This document shows, in pieces, positions 9,937 to 18,691 of a stretch of DNA of 64,000 nt. The first letter of the stretch is position 1. The number at the start of each line of letters is the position of its first letter. The notes beneath the pieces were generated by a model. That model was not told the origin of the DNA, did not search any database, and was given only the letters and a program-made list of their open reading frames with translations. A program made the position numbers and the translations under genes. The stretch comes from Nostoc sp. HK-01 (GTDB lineage: Bacteria > Cyanobacteriota > Cyanobacteriia > Cyanobacteriales > Nostocaceae), in assembly GCA_003990705.1 (NCBI GenBank), contig AP018318.1, positions 1,491,501-1,555,500 on the forward strand, written 5' to 3'.

Positions 9937-10650
9937 ATGACAAATTTTGTCAATCGCCCAAACGATGCTATTCAACTGGATAGAGTTGTATTTCTTGGTC
10001 GCACTTTATCAGAGTATGTGAAATTTTTTGACCTAGATTTATCGCAGTGGCAAAAAGCTAAAATTTTAGATTGTCCGGCTGGTGCAGCTGCGGTTGTGGC
10101 GGAATTGCATCAAATGGCTATTGATGCTGTTGCTGGTGATTTGTTGTTCAATTTAGATGAACCAACTTTAAGAGCAAAAGGACAAGCCGATTTAGCTCAT
10201 GTCTTGGAAACATTGGCTGATGTTACCCATAACTATAATTGGGATTTTTATCAAAATATTGCCAAATTAACTGAAGTTCGCCAGACTGCATTAGCAAAAT
10301 TTCTGGCAGATTATCCTAATGGTCGGACAACAGGACGTTATATTCAAACTGTATTACCAAAATTGCCTTTTAGCGATCGCAGCTTTGATTTAGTATTAAG
10401 CGCTCATTTTTTGTTTCTCTACAGCGATTGTTTTGATTATGCTTTTCATTGGCAAACAATTCTCGAACTTTATCGAGTTTGTTCTCAAGAAGTCAGAATC
10501 TATCCTCTACAAGGAAAGGATGCTCAAACATATCCTTTTTTGAAAAATTTAATAAATGACTTAAATCAAGCTGAAATTTCAGCAGAAATTGTGAATGTGC
10601 CTTGGGAATTTATTCAAGGAAGCAATCAGATGTTGCGTTTGTGGCGTTAG
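9937..10650 (+). CDS. Class I SAM-dependent methyltransferase-like protein
   Basis: This 237-residue cytosolic protein has a Rossmann-like core. AKILDCPAGAAAVVAEL at about residues 40-56 takes the place of the usual DxGxGxG SAM loop, and PFSDRSFDLVLSAHFLFLY near residue 145 matches motif IV/post-motif of small-molecule methyltransferases. The glycine-poor loop (CPAGAAA) is unusual but recurs in a cyanobacterial group of uncharacterised methyltransferases. The substrate is unknown. It follows the PmbA-like gene after 10 bases and is probably co-transcribed with it. A catalytically inactive relative cannot be excluded. Confidence 0.7.
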   Translation: MTNFVNRPNDAIQLDRVVFLGRTLSEYVKFFDLDLSQWQKAKILDCPAGAAAVVAELHQMAIDAVAGDLLFNLDEPTLRAKGQADLAHVLETLADVTHNYNWDFYQNIAKLTEVRQTALAKFLADYPNGRTTGRYIQTVLPKLPFSDRSFDLVLSAHFLFLYSDCFDYAFHWQTILELYRVCSQEVRIYPLQGKDAQTYPFLKNLINDLNQAEISAEIVNVPWEFIQGSNQMLRLWR

Positions 10651-10734
10651 CTAATCATCAGTAGGTGTCAAATTCCCTGTTCCCTTTTACGCTATAACTA
10701 TGAACAGGAATCATAAATAAAACCTAAATTTTAT

Positions 10735-13428
10735 ATGATGTCGCTTCCTGTTCTGAGTCAGCGCTTGCGTCATTTGTGGCAGCCAAGAAAAGGTTTAGCG
10801 ATCGCCGAAGCTTCTATAATCGGTCTTGTAGCGGCTTTATCTGCGGTATTCTTAAAAGTTGGATCGGGATGGTTAGGCGCATGGCGCGTTCATACATCCC
10901 ATATTTTCCCTGCATGGATAGCTTTACCAGTAGTTGGTTTAGCTTTTGGATATCTGGCTGGTTGGCTTGTACAGCGGTTAGCACCAGAAGCTTCTGGTAG
11001 TGGTATCCCGCAAGTCAAAGCTAACCTAGCCAATGTGCCAATCAAATTATCTTGGCGTGTGGCAGCTGTCAAGTTACTCAGTGCCATGATTGTGATTGGT
11101 TCAGGCATAACTTTAGGCAGACAAGGCCCTACTGTGCAAGTCGGCGCAAGTTTAGCCGCAGGAATGAGTCGCTTTGTGCCTACTTCCCCAGATCATCGGC
11201 GACAGATGATTGCAGCAGGTGCAGGTGCAGGTTTAGCAGCTGCGTTTAATGCGCCCCTGGCTGGTGTAATATTTATTGTTGAAGAATTACTGCAAGATTT
11301 ATCTGGGATAACTTTAGGAACCGCCATCATCGCTTCATTTATTGGCGGCGTAGTATCGCGGTTGTTGGGTGGTCGCAGTCTGCAATTAAATCTGCAAATG
11401 ATTCATTCTTCGAGTCAGTTTTCTCTGCCAGAACTTCCCTTTTTCTTAGTGTTGGGAATCTTAGCAGGTTTACTAGCTGCGTTATTTAATTATGGTTTAG
11501 TTTTTAGTATCAAATCTTATCAAAGATTACATATTAGTTTGCCATTAAAAGTTGCTTTAGCTGGATTTATTTCCGGAATAGTAGTAGCGATGCTTCCAGA
11601 GTATTTTCGGAATAATACTGGCTTAAGGGAGTATATCATTACTAGTGAATCTAGCGCTTCATTAGCAGCGATCGCATTTATTGCTCAGTTTATCCTGACT
11701 TTAATAGCCTTTGGTTCTGGTGCGCCGGGAGGATTATTTGCGCCTAGTCTGATTTTAGGTTCTTGCTTAGGACACGTTGTTGGTGTTTGGGAATCTCACT
11801 TGTTAGGTATTGGTTCTCTCCCTACCTATGCTTTAGCTGGTATGGGTGGATTTTTTAGTGCCGTTTCTAAAGTACCAATCACCGCAATTGTGATTGTCTT
11901 TGAAATGACAACCGATTTCAATCTAGTTTTACCTTTAATGATTGTGGCTGTAGTAGCTTACCTAGTTGCCGATAAGGTAATGCCTGGATCGCTGTACGAT
12001 AGACTTTTACAACTTAAAGGCATTACACTCAACAAAACAGCTTCATCTGAGGCTATTTTATCAAACTTAACGGCTAAAGATGTCATGCAAAAGCAGGTAG
12101 AAACCCTGGATGCAGACATGACCTTAGAAGAAGCCAAGCAAGCATTTTCTAGTTCACATCATCGGGGGTTTCCTGTCGTCAAAAATAATAAATTAGTAGG
12201 TATTGTTACGCAGTCAGATTTGACAAAAATCTCTAATCTGCATCTGCCAAATAATACTTTATTAAAGGAAATGATGACCTCTGCCCCGATAACAGTCACG
12301 CCTATACACAATTTGAGTAATGTGCTGTATTTACTTGACCGCTACCAAATCAGCCGTTTGCCAGTAGTGGAAGGGCGAAAACTCATTGGGATTATTACCC
12401 GTGCAGATATTATCCGTGCAGAAGCCGATCATCTCAATTGTGCAAATGCCATTTCCGGGCCACAACCAGAACCGTCTTATGTAGTTTACCAAACGCGATC
12501 GCCTAGTATTGGTAGAGGCAGATTATTAGTACCAGTAGCTAATCCCGAAACTACTACTACTTTATTGCAAATGGCCGCTGCTATTGCCCGCGATCGCCAC
12601 TATGAAATAGAGTGTGTTCAGATAATGTTAATATCACGCCACAGTTCCCCATGCGAAACCCCAGTCAGAACTGCCAAAAGTCGGCGCTTACTACGACAAG
12701 CTGAAGTCATGGCGAAAAAGTGGCGCATTCCCCTACATACACAAATTCGCGTTGCCCATGATCCTGCCCACGCTATTTTAGAAACAATCAAAGAGCGAGA
12801 TATAGACATGATTTTAATGGGCTGGAAAGGTAACACTTTCACCCCAGGCCGAATTTTTGGCAACATTGTCGACACCATAATTCGTCAAGCCACCTGTGAT
12901 GTAGTGCTAGTCAAGTTGGGACAAGAGTTAAAGGAACAGGGAAGCAAAAAGCAAGAAGAAAATATTACTGTAAGTTCTCTTCTCAGTCCCCTACCCCCTA
13001 CCGCCAATTCTTCATCTTCCCAATTCAACCGCTGGTTAGTCCCAATGGCAGGTGGCCCTAATTCTAAATTCGCGCTTAAATTGTTACCTGCATTATTAAC
13101 CTTGGCAAATGACCCAGAAATTCACCTAACGCAAGTATTCAAACCATCCGAGTTAAAACCGAATATGCAGGTTTTAGACCAAGCCATCCATCAACTGATG
13201 CGTCACCGTCAATTATCCAAAAGTGTATTTGTGGCTACACCAGTACAAGCTGATTCTGTTTCTGAGGGTGTGATTAACTTAGTGAAAAAAGAAGGCTTTG
13301 ATGTTGTAATTTTAGGTGCTACCCGCGAAGGCTTACTGCAACAAGCCATTCAAGGTAATATTCCCGAAGCGATCGCCTCTGGTGTAGAGAGTACAGTAAT
13401 CTTAGTACGTGGGGCAATTAATACTTAA
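10735..13428 (+). CDS. ClC chloride channel/transporter fused to two CBS and two USP domains
   Basis: This is an 897-residue membrane protein. Residues 1-430 form a ClC pore: GSGIPQ (selectivity Ser region) near 86, GRQGPTVQ at 128-135, the double glutamate in FIVEEL near 182, and GAPGGLFAPS near 330. Residues 444-566 are two CBS domains (DVMQKQVETL; MMTSAPITV), which usually bind adenine nucleotides. Residues 595-727 and 765-896 are two universal-stress-protein domains. In exchangers the motif is GREGP; here the external gating glutamate is replaced by Gln130 (codon CAA at 11122-11124), while the internal EE pair is retained. E-to-Q change at this site in E. coli ClC abolishes proton coupling, so a proton-uncoupled chloride pathway is predicted. 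The gene stands alone after the methyltransferase-like gene. Confidence 0.93.
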   Translation: MMSLPVLSQRLRHLWQPRKGLAIAEASIIGLVAALSAVFLKVGSGWLGAWRVHTSHIFPAWIALPVVGLAFGYLAGWLVQRLAPEASGSGIPQVKANLANVPIKLSWRVAAVKLLSAMIVIGSGITLGRQGPTVQVGASLAAGMSRFVPTSPDHRRQMIAAGAGAGLAAAFNAPLAGVIFIVEELLQDLSGITLGTAIIASFIGGVVSRLLGGRSLQLNLQMIHSSSQFSLPELPFFLVLGILAGLLAALFNYGLVFSIKSYQRLHISLPLKVALAGFISGIVVAMLPEYFRNNTGLREYIITSESSASLAAIAFIAQFILTLIAFGSGAPGGLFAPSLILGSCLGHVVGVWESHLLGIGSLPTYALAGMGGFFSAVSKVPITAIVIVFEMTTDFNLVLPLMIVAVVAYLVADKVMPGSLYDRLLQLKGITLNKTASSEAILSNLTAKDVMQKQVETLDADMTLEEAKQAFSSSHHRGFPVVKNNKLVGIVTQSDLTKISNLHLPNNTLLKEMMTSAPITVTPIHNLSNVLYLLDRYQISRLPVVEGRKLIGIITRADIIRAEADHLNCANAISGPQPEPSYVVYQTRSPSIGRGRLLVPVANPETTTTLLQMAAAIARDRHYEIECVQIMLISRHSSPCETPVRTAKSRRLLRQAEVMAKKWRIPLHTQIRVAHDPAHAILETIKERDIDMILMGWKGNTFTPGRIFGNIVDTIIRQATCDVVLVKLGQELKEQGSKKQEENITVSSLLSPLPPTANSSSSQFNRWLVPMAGGPNSKFALKLLPALLTLANDPEIHLTQVFKPSELKPNMQVLDQAIHQLMRHRQLSKSVFVATPVQADSVSEGVINLVKKEGFDVVILGATREGLLQQAIQGNIPEAIASGVESTVILVRGAINT

Positions 13429-13693
13429 AGAATACTTGGAAATTAAAAATTCATTATTTTAATTTATTTAAATAAAGTAATAGTAATTATCATAATTTTA
13501 TTAAGCAAATTCAATAACGAGATTCATCCATAAGCAATTTTCCCAAGACTATTTATCTAATTCCGTATTCTATTGAACTATTATTGTTTACAATCAGTTG
13601 CCTCTTTGGTATGAGGAGTAGCAGATAGGACGAGAGTAGGGTTGAAGATGTGTCTGTGAAACCAGACAACAACAAACAAGCAGGAGAATAATA

Positions 13694-14236
13694 ATGGTTA
13701 ACCTACAAGAGCGTCCCTCTGCTATTACCAAAATCACCAATCTTCAGGAAAAATTGCATTACGAACTCTGCGGTATGTATGACGCAGAATCTCGATTTTT
13801 AGAAGCTCAGCAAATGATGGTGCAATGTACTACAAATAAACAATTGCAGTCATTAATCGAAACTCACATTCGAGAGACTGAACAACAAATCAGAAACTTG
13901 GAGCAAGTTTTTAGTGCTATGGGACAACAACCAAAGCGGATTAATTCTGATGTTGCAGCAGCTTTCGTGAATGAAGGACAAAGGTGTTTATTGTTGACTA
14001 GTGATAATCCGAGTCTTTTAGATTTCACACTAGCAGGAGCATTAGCAAAAGTGGAAAATTTTGAGGTTATTTCCTATCAAGGTTTGATTACAGGTGCAGA
14101 ACACATAAAACAAAAAGAGGTAGTCAAATTACTGCAACAAAACTTGCAACAAGAACAGCAAACAGCGCAAAAAATTGAGCAGCATATACCACAGTTACTT
14201 CAAGAGGCAATTTCAACTACTACTAGTCGCAAGTAA
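13694..14236 (+). CDS. Ferritin-like DUF892 (YciF-type) protein
   Basis: This is a 180-residue all-helical protein of the DUF892/YciF group, related in fold to ferritin and rubrerythrin and often induced by stress. The four-helix layout is visible: LQEKLHYELCGMYDAESRFLE, MVQCTTNKQLQSLIETHIRETEQQIRNLEQVF, a central FTLAGALAKVENFEVISYQGLI, and a C-terminal QQNLQQEQQTAQKIEQ helix. Glu and His residues (HYEL, ETHIRETE, VENFE) could serve as di-metal ligands, as in relatives. AGGAG lies 8 bases before the ATG. A short hairpin (GTCTG/CAGAC) lies in the leader around 13652. Physiological function is unproven. It converges on the kinase-WD40 gene. Confidence 0.82.
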   Translation: MVNLQERPSAITKITNLQEKLHYELCGMYDAESRFLEAQQMMVQCTTNKQLQSLIETHIRETEQQIRNLEQVFSAMGQQPKRINSDVAAAFVNEGQRCLLLTSDNPSLLDFTLAGALAKVENFEVISYQGLITGAEHIKQKEVVKLLQQNLQQEQQTAQKIEQHIPQLLQEAISTTTSRK

Positions 14237-14255
14237 TTACGAATAGGAGTAATTA

Positions 14256-14283
14256 GTAGAGACGCGGAATTTCGTGTCTCTAC
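14256..14283. terminator. Palindrome between convergent DUF892 and kinase genes
   Basis: GTAGAGACGCG and CGTGTCTCTAC form an 11-bp stem with one G-U pair and a 6-base loop. The right arm contains the kinase stop codon. It could terminate both genes, and it also looks like a dispersed palindromic repeat. Confidence 0.55.
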
Positions 14284-16295
14284 TGCGATATTGGCCAAAT
14301 TTTGATGATATTCTCGGCACTACCACCACTAGCGATCGCTTTACCATCTGCACTAACAGCGACAGAATAAATATAGCCAGAATCGCGTTTCAATGTGCGA
14401 ATTTCTTGACCAGTAGTCGGATTCCACAATTTAATCGTATTATCACTACTACCACTTGCCAAAATAATACCGTTGGCAGTTTCTTTATAAGCGACGGAAT
14501 TGACTTTATCAGAATGCTGTTTCAGCGTGCGAATTGTCTCACCTGTTGCTAAATCCCAAAGTTTAAGTGTTTTATCTTTACTACCACTCGCCAGAGTTTT
14601 GCCATCGGGACTGAATGCTAGAGAAAGAATAAAGTCGGAATGGCCTTCGAGAGTGCGAATTTGTTTCCCAGTTGCCACATTCCAGAGTTTAATAGTTTTA
14701 TCCCAACTACCACTAGCGAGAGTTTTACCATCGGGACTGAAGGCTATGGTTGCAACAGCTTGGCTATGTCCCATAAAAGTGCGAATTAACTTCCCAGTTG
14801 TCAGGTTCCAGAGTTTGATTGTTTTATCTAAGCTACCACTAGCCAACGTTTTACCATCAGGACTAAAAGCCACAGATGCTACCCCATCAGTATGTCCTGT
14901 GAGTGTGCGAATTTCTTCGGTTGTCGCCAGATTCCACAGTTTAATTGTCTTATCTGCACTACTACTGGCAAGAATTTTACCATCAGGATGGAATGCGATC
15001 GCCCAAATCCATTTCAAGTGTCCTTTGAGGGTTTGAAGTTCTGTTCCCGTTGCTAGATTCCACAGTTTAATTGTCTTATCATCGCTACCACTAGCCAAAA
15101 TTTGCCCATTGGGTGCAAAAGCAACAGAATTAACATCACTCGCATGTCCCCTAAAAGTTTTAGGTTGTTCTGCACTTTCTGAGACTTCGGTAGTATTGAA
15201 CTTAGGTAAAGACTGAAAATACCAAATTCCGCCTAATCCCAAAAGTATAATGACAACATTGACAAGCAATAATTTTTGCAAATTGTCATTGATTTTGAGT
15301 GCAAATAACCGCTGATGAGTTCCTGGAACTGTAAGTAAAGTTGGCGCTGCTGTCAATAAGCTGGTTGATGTTGGAGATGCTAAAGATTGTTTTTTCAAGT
15401 CTTGGATGACTTGATCTGCTACTTGATAACGTTGGCGGATATCTGTTGTTAGGAGTTTATCTAAAACTTTACCTAACTTTGCACCTATGGTTATCCTACC
15501 CCTGTCTGTACTTGGTAGATATCTTCGCCAATATTTCACCCAACCATAGCCTTGCTGCATCCATAATTTTGACGGTGCATTTCTCGTCAGCAAATAAAAG
15601 CAAGTGACACCTAAACTATATAAATCACTGGCTGGGAAAGCTTGTCCATCCTGCATTTGTTCGATGGGAGTATAACCATGTGAGCCGATGGTTGTACCTA
15701 GTTTAGTCTGAACTGTGGCTGTTAATTGCTTAGATGCACCAAAATCAATTAAGACTAATTTGCCATCACTCTGACGACGAATTATATTTTGTGGTTTAAT
15801 ATCTCGATGAATTACGCCGCGATCGTGAATAAATTTCAGTACAGGGAGTAAATCGAGTAAAACTCTAATCACTTGAGTTTCGTTATAAGTTACTCCTTGA
15901 CGTAATTCCTCTAGTAAATTTTGTCCATCTATAAATTGTTGGACTAAAAATAAATAATTATCTTGCTCAAAATAAGCTAATAATGCAGGTATTTGCGGAT
16001 GTTCTCCTAAATGTTGCAATCGTTGCGCTTCGTCTTGAAATAATTTAATTGCTTTCTTGATAGCACCAGCTTCTTGAACTTTAGGTGCGAATTGTTTAAC
16101 TACACACCATTCATTGAGTTTATCTGCATCTTCCGCAAGATAGGTTCTGCCAAATCCGCCTTCATCTGATAATACTTTAATGACACGATAATGCCCTCTT
16201 AATAATCTTACTAATGGTGTATTGCAACTTTGACAATACTGGTTTGCATCAGAATTTAAAGGCTCAGGGCAATCGGGATTCAAGCAGCAGACCAT
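14280..16295 (-). CDS. Membrane-anchored Ser/Thr protein kinase with seven WD40 repeats
   Basis: This 671-residue Hanks-type kinase has an N-terminal zinc-ribbon-like cysteine cluster (Cys9, Cys21, Cys24 and neighbours). The kinase domain spans about residues 35-310, with the glycine loop EGGFGRTYLA, lysine in CVVKQF, HRDIKPQN and DFGASK, all intact, followed by a GSHGYTPIEQ activation segment. A hydrophobic helix at about 343-362 (NVVIILLGLGGIWYF) should anchor it in a membrane. Residues 375-671 hold seven WD40 repeats, most ending in DKTIKLWNLATG and varying little, which suggests recent internal duplication. The WD40 propeller would lie on the side opposite the kinase. Its ligand and substrate are unknown. 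The gene is monocistronic. Confidence 0.93.
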   Translation of the reverse strand: MVCCLNPDCPEPLNSDANQYCQSCNTPLVRLLRGHYRVIKVLSDEGGFGRTYLAEDADKLNEWCVVKQFAPKVQEAGAIKKAIKLFQDEAQRLQHLGEHPQIPALLAYFEQDNYLFLVQQFIDGQNLLEELRQGVTYNETQVIRVLLDLLPVLKFIHDRGVIHRDIKPQNIIRRQSDGKLVLIDFGASKQLTATVQTKLGTTIGSHGYTPIEQMQDGQAFPASDLYSLGVTCFYLLTRNAPSKLWMQQGYGWVKYWRRYLPSTDRGRITIGAKLGKVLDKLLTTDIRQRYQVADQVIQDLKKQSLASPTSTSLLTAAPTLLTVPGTHQRLFALKINDNLQKLLLVNVVIILLGLGGIWYFQSLPKFNTTEVSESAEQPKTFRGHASDVNSVAFAPNGQILASGSDDKTIKLWNLATGTELQTLKGHLKWIWAIAFHPDGKILASSSADKTIKLWNLATTEEIRTLTGHTDGVASVAFSPDGKTLASGSLDKTIKLWNLTTGKLIRTFMGHSQAVATIAFSPDGKTLASGSWDKTIKLWNVATGKQIRTLEGHSDFILSLAFSPDGKTLASGSKDKTLKLWDLATGETIRTLKQHSDKVNSVAYKETANGIILASGSSDNTIKLWNPTTGQEIRTLKRDSGYIYSVAVSADGKAIASGGSAENIIKIWPISQ

Positions 16296-16635
16296 ACTGG
16301 GAATCCATTATCTGTTTGTATATATGTTAGTTGATGACGTATTATTTCGCTATAAAGTTGCTAGAATTTCCCTAGAAACTAATTCATTAATATACACTTA
16401 TATTAGTGATTATAAATTCATGCTACCGTAATTTTATTGATTGTTGGTATTATTTTAAATACTGTTTATTATTTGTAATGTCTCAATTATATGTTCTCCA
16501 CATAGAACAAAAGCAGTGCTGAGTAATAACTGTGGCAAAAAAATATTAGTTATTTTTTATCATCATTATTTATTAAATAAAAATATCTATCTACAGGCAT
16601 AAAAAATCACAGAGAATTATCAAGAGGAGTGAACT
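16296..16635. other. AT-rich divergent spacer
   Basis: This 340-base AT-rich spacer lies between the kinase gene (minus) and the secreted PPC-type gene (plus). A GAGGAG motif precedes the plus-strand ATG. It contains a GTGCTGAGT heptamer-like remnant near 16516. I see no open reading frame or convincing operator. Confidence 0.4.
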
Positions 16636-17937
16636 ATGGCAGAAAAATTTAATCAGCAATCTCCCTTGCGGATGAAATTGAATTTACTTGTTTCTATTAG
16701 TAGTAGTTTAGCGATCGCCAGTCATATCCTACCCATCAGCGCTTTAGAAATCCCCACACTTCCTAGACAATTCCAACTTGCTAAAACCCCCGATGAACGC
16801 CAACCAGAAGCAGTACAACAAGGTATTGAGCAAATTCCGGCTGCGGAACCACCTGTAACTCCACAACCTAATCAATCTATTGATTCACCGTTACCACCGC
16901 GTGTCCCACCTCAAGAAACTAATTCAACTCCGCAACCAGCGCCTGAAAACTCTACACCGAGAGAAACCAACTCACCACAACCAGCACCTGCAAACTCTAC
17001 ACCGAGAGAAACCAACTCACCACAACCAGCGCCTACTAGATCTACTCCTAGACAAGCTACACCGAGAGAAACCAACTCACCACAACCAGCACCTACTAGA
17101 TCTACTCCTAGACAAACTAATCCCACACCGCAACCATCACAAACTCGTTCTACATCTACAACTCCAGGACGAAGACAAACACCAAACACTAATTCAGGTA
17201 GAACCAGAAACCAAAAACCCAGAGGCGTAGCTGCTGCATCCTCTGGAACACCTGCTTATAAAAAAATCAACTTTGTCGATATTGCTTTCGGGATTTTAGA
17301 TAAAAAAGATTTTCAAGCTCAAGGTAGACCATATCATTTCTACCAATTTGAGGGTAGAGAAAACCAACTGATTCAAATTCGGCTATTGGGTAGTGCAGAT
17401 CAACGACGTTCTAATAACTTAAGTTTACGTCCTTATATGTTTCTCCTCGACCCCAATAATAACGTTATCCTCAAAAGAGGCGGTGGAGAAACAGATAGAG
17501 ATGCTTTTATATTTGCGCGATTACCTGTAGCGGGTACATATACGATCGCAGTCACCAGTCAAAACCCAGGTGATACAGGCCGTTATAGTCTTGCTATCCG
17601 AGATGATAGAGCCAGCTATATTTTAGATGAATCTGGAGAACTGAGTCAGCAAAACTTAGTCCTCAAACAAAATGGTACACCTTATAATGTGACACAATTT
17701 CAAGGCACAAAAAATCAACTAGTGAGTATTCGTGTAGATAGTGTAAATGAAGAGTTTTCACCTTATATAGTTTTACTCAATTCTCAAGGACAGAGGATTG
17801 CTGCTAATAGCGATCGCGATGGTAAATATAGCGCCCTCATCGACCGAGCTAGATTACCTGAAGATGGTACTTATTATATAGTTGTGACTTCTAGTAATCC
17901 CACCCAACGTGGTAATTACCGATTAACTTTGTTTTAA
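16636..17937 (+). CDS. Secreted protein with Pro/Thr-rich repeats and two PPC-like beta domains
   Basis: This 433-residue protein has a likely signal peptide (hydrophobic run LLVSISSSLAIASHILPIS, about residues 16-36). Residues 75-200 are a low-complexity Pro/Thr/Gln/Ser/Asn linker built from short repeats such as TPRETNSPQPAP. Two similar domains follow, about residues 210-325 and 330-433. Each contains HFYQFEGRENQLIQIRL-like and GTYTIAVTSQNPGDTGRYSL-like strands, which match bacterial pre-peptidase C-terminal (PPC) beta-sandwich domains. No catalytic domain is present, so it may be an extracellular or outer-membrane-associated binding protein. The linker DNA contains direct repeats with 45- and 60-base spacing. 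GAGGAG precedes the ATG. Confidence 0.75.
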   Translation: MAEKFNQQSPLRMKLNLLVSISSSLAIASHILPISALEIPTLPRQFQLAKTPDERQPEAVQQGIEQIPAAEPPVTPQPNQSIDSPLPPRVPPQETNSTPQPAPENSTPRETNSPQPAPANSTPRETNSPQPAPTRSTPRQATPRETNSPQPAPTRSTPRQTNPTPQPSQTRSTSTTPGRRQTPNTNSGRTRNQKPRGVAAASSGTPAYKKINFVDIAFGILDKKDFQAQGRPYHFYQFEGRENQLIQIRLLGSADQRRSNNLSLRPYMFLLDPNNNVILKRGGGETDRDAFIFARLPVAGTYTIAVTSQNPGDTGRYSLAIRDDRASYILDESGELSQQNLVLKQNGTPYNVTQFQGTKNQLVSIRVDSVNEEFSPYIVLLNSQGQRIAANSDRDGKYSALIDRARLPEDGTYYIVVTSSNPTQRGNYRLTLF

Positions 17938-18228
17938 AAAAGTTTACAAAATCAAGGTTGACAATATCCCTTTTCTGTTGATTTAGTTAGCCACCATAAA
18001 CATTGTTATATTTTTTGGTAGTCCTTGGACTGCTAACACAACGTATACTGCGGCTGACATCGCATCAATTGGGGTAGAACACAGGAAAATGTTTTTAGTC
18101 TTTTGTTGGGGGTTTTGACTAACTGTATATATAGCAGAAGGCAGGAGGAAAAGTCTTATTATTCCTGGCATTCCAGCTTTCAAATTGTCCTAACATATCT
18201 GACTACTGCTATAAAAGCGAACTGTCTT

Positions 18229-18376
18229 ATACCATTTCACTAAATAAATGATACGAATAATTTCTCCTCCGCACCCCTGCTCCTCTGCCCACGCCAGTCG
18301 CTACAAGTCGGGAAACCCGCCCAACGCGCTGGCTCCCCTGCGGTCTATTTGTATCAAACTTAAAGTGAAACGGTAT
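18229..18376. mobile_element. Probable MITE-like element upstream of the glycan cluster
   Basis: The 148-base segment has imperfect terminal inverted repeats of about 31 bases, starting ATACCATTTCACT on the left and ending AGTGAAACGGTAT on the right, with about 23 of 31 positions matching. The interior carries a GC-rich stretch (18285-18350) unlike the AT-rich surroundings. No reading frame is present. The rest of the 754-base spacer 17938-18691 holds no gene I can support: the short open frames at 17983-18183 and 18391-18585 lack ribosome-binding sites and protein-like composition. Confidence 0.5.
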
Positions 18377-18617
18377 TACTCTGCGGGAAGGTGAAGCCTA
18401 CGCTTCTACAAGTTTTGGCGAAGGTATATATCTTGACAAGCCAAATAATCAAGCAATATCAATTATTCTCAAGAGTTTTATTGAGAAATATATCTACATA
18501 TTCAAATGTATTGATTTATAGACAGTTTTCAAACATAATTTTTTACTGTGCGATCGTTGCTTTTGTAAAACTTGAGATTTACTAGCAAATTTGCTTCATT
18601 AAAACTTTCATGTTCAG

Positions 18618-18660
18618 GTAAATTATTATACCTTATACTTTTCTGACTCCTGTTTATTTT
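18618..18660 (+). promoter_or_regulatory. Consensus NtcA class II promoter (GTAN8TAC-N23-TATTTT)
   Basis: GTA at 18618-18620 and TAC at 18629-18631 are separated by exactly 8 bases. After 23 bases comes TATTTT (18655-18660), which fits the TAN3T minus-10 box. This is the published architecture of promoters activated by the nitrogen regulator NtcA, which binds around -41.5. Transcription would start about 7 bases further on, giving a leader of roughly 25 bases before the wzm-like ATG at 18692. The match is seen in the sequence; regulation is inferred. Confidence 0.6.
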
Positions 18661-18691
18661 TCTGCTTTATTTTTGGTGTGGGTGCTTCAAG

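Noticed and set aside
16911-17189. 92-codon minus-strand frame rich in Gly, Val and Cys
   Set aside because: It is a mirror of the Pro/Thr repeat codons of the secreted protein and has no independent signs of being expressed.
17983-18183. 66-codon minus-strand frame and 64-codon plus-strand frame (18391-18585)
   Set aside because: No ribosome-binding site, biased composition, and no recognisable family; they lie in an AT-rich spacer with a repeat element.
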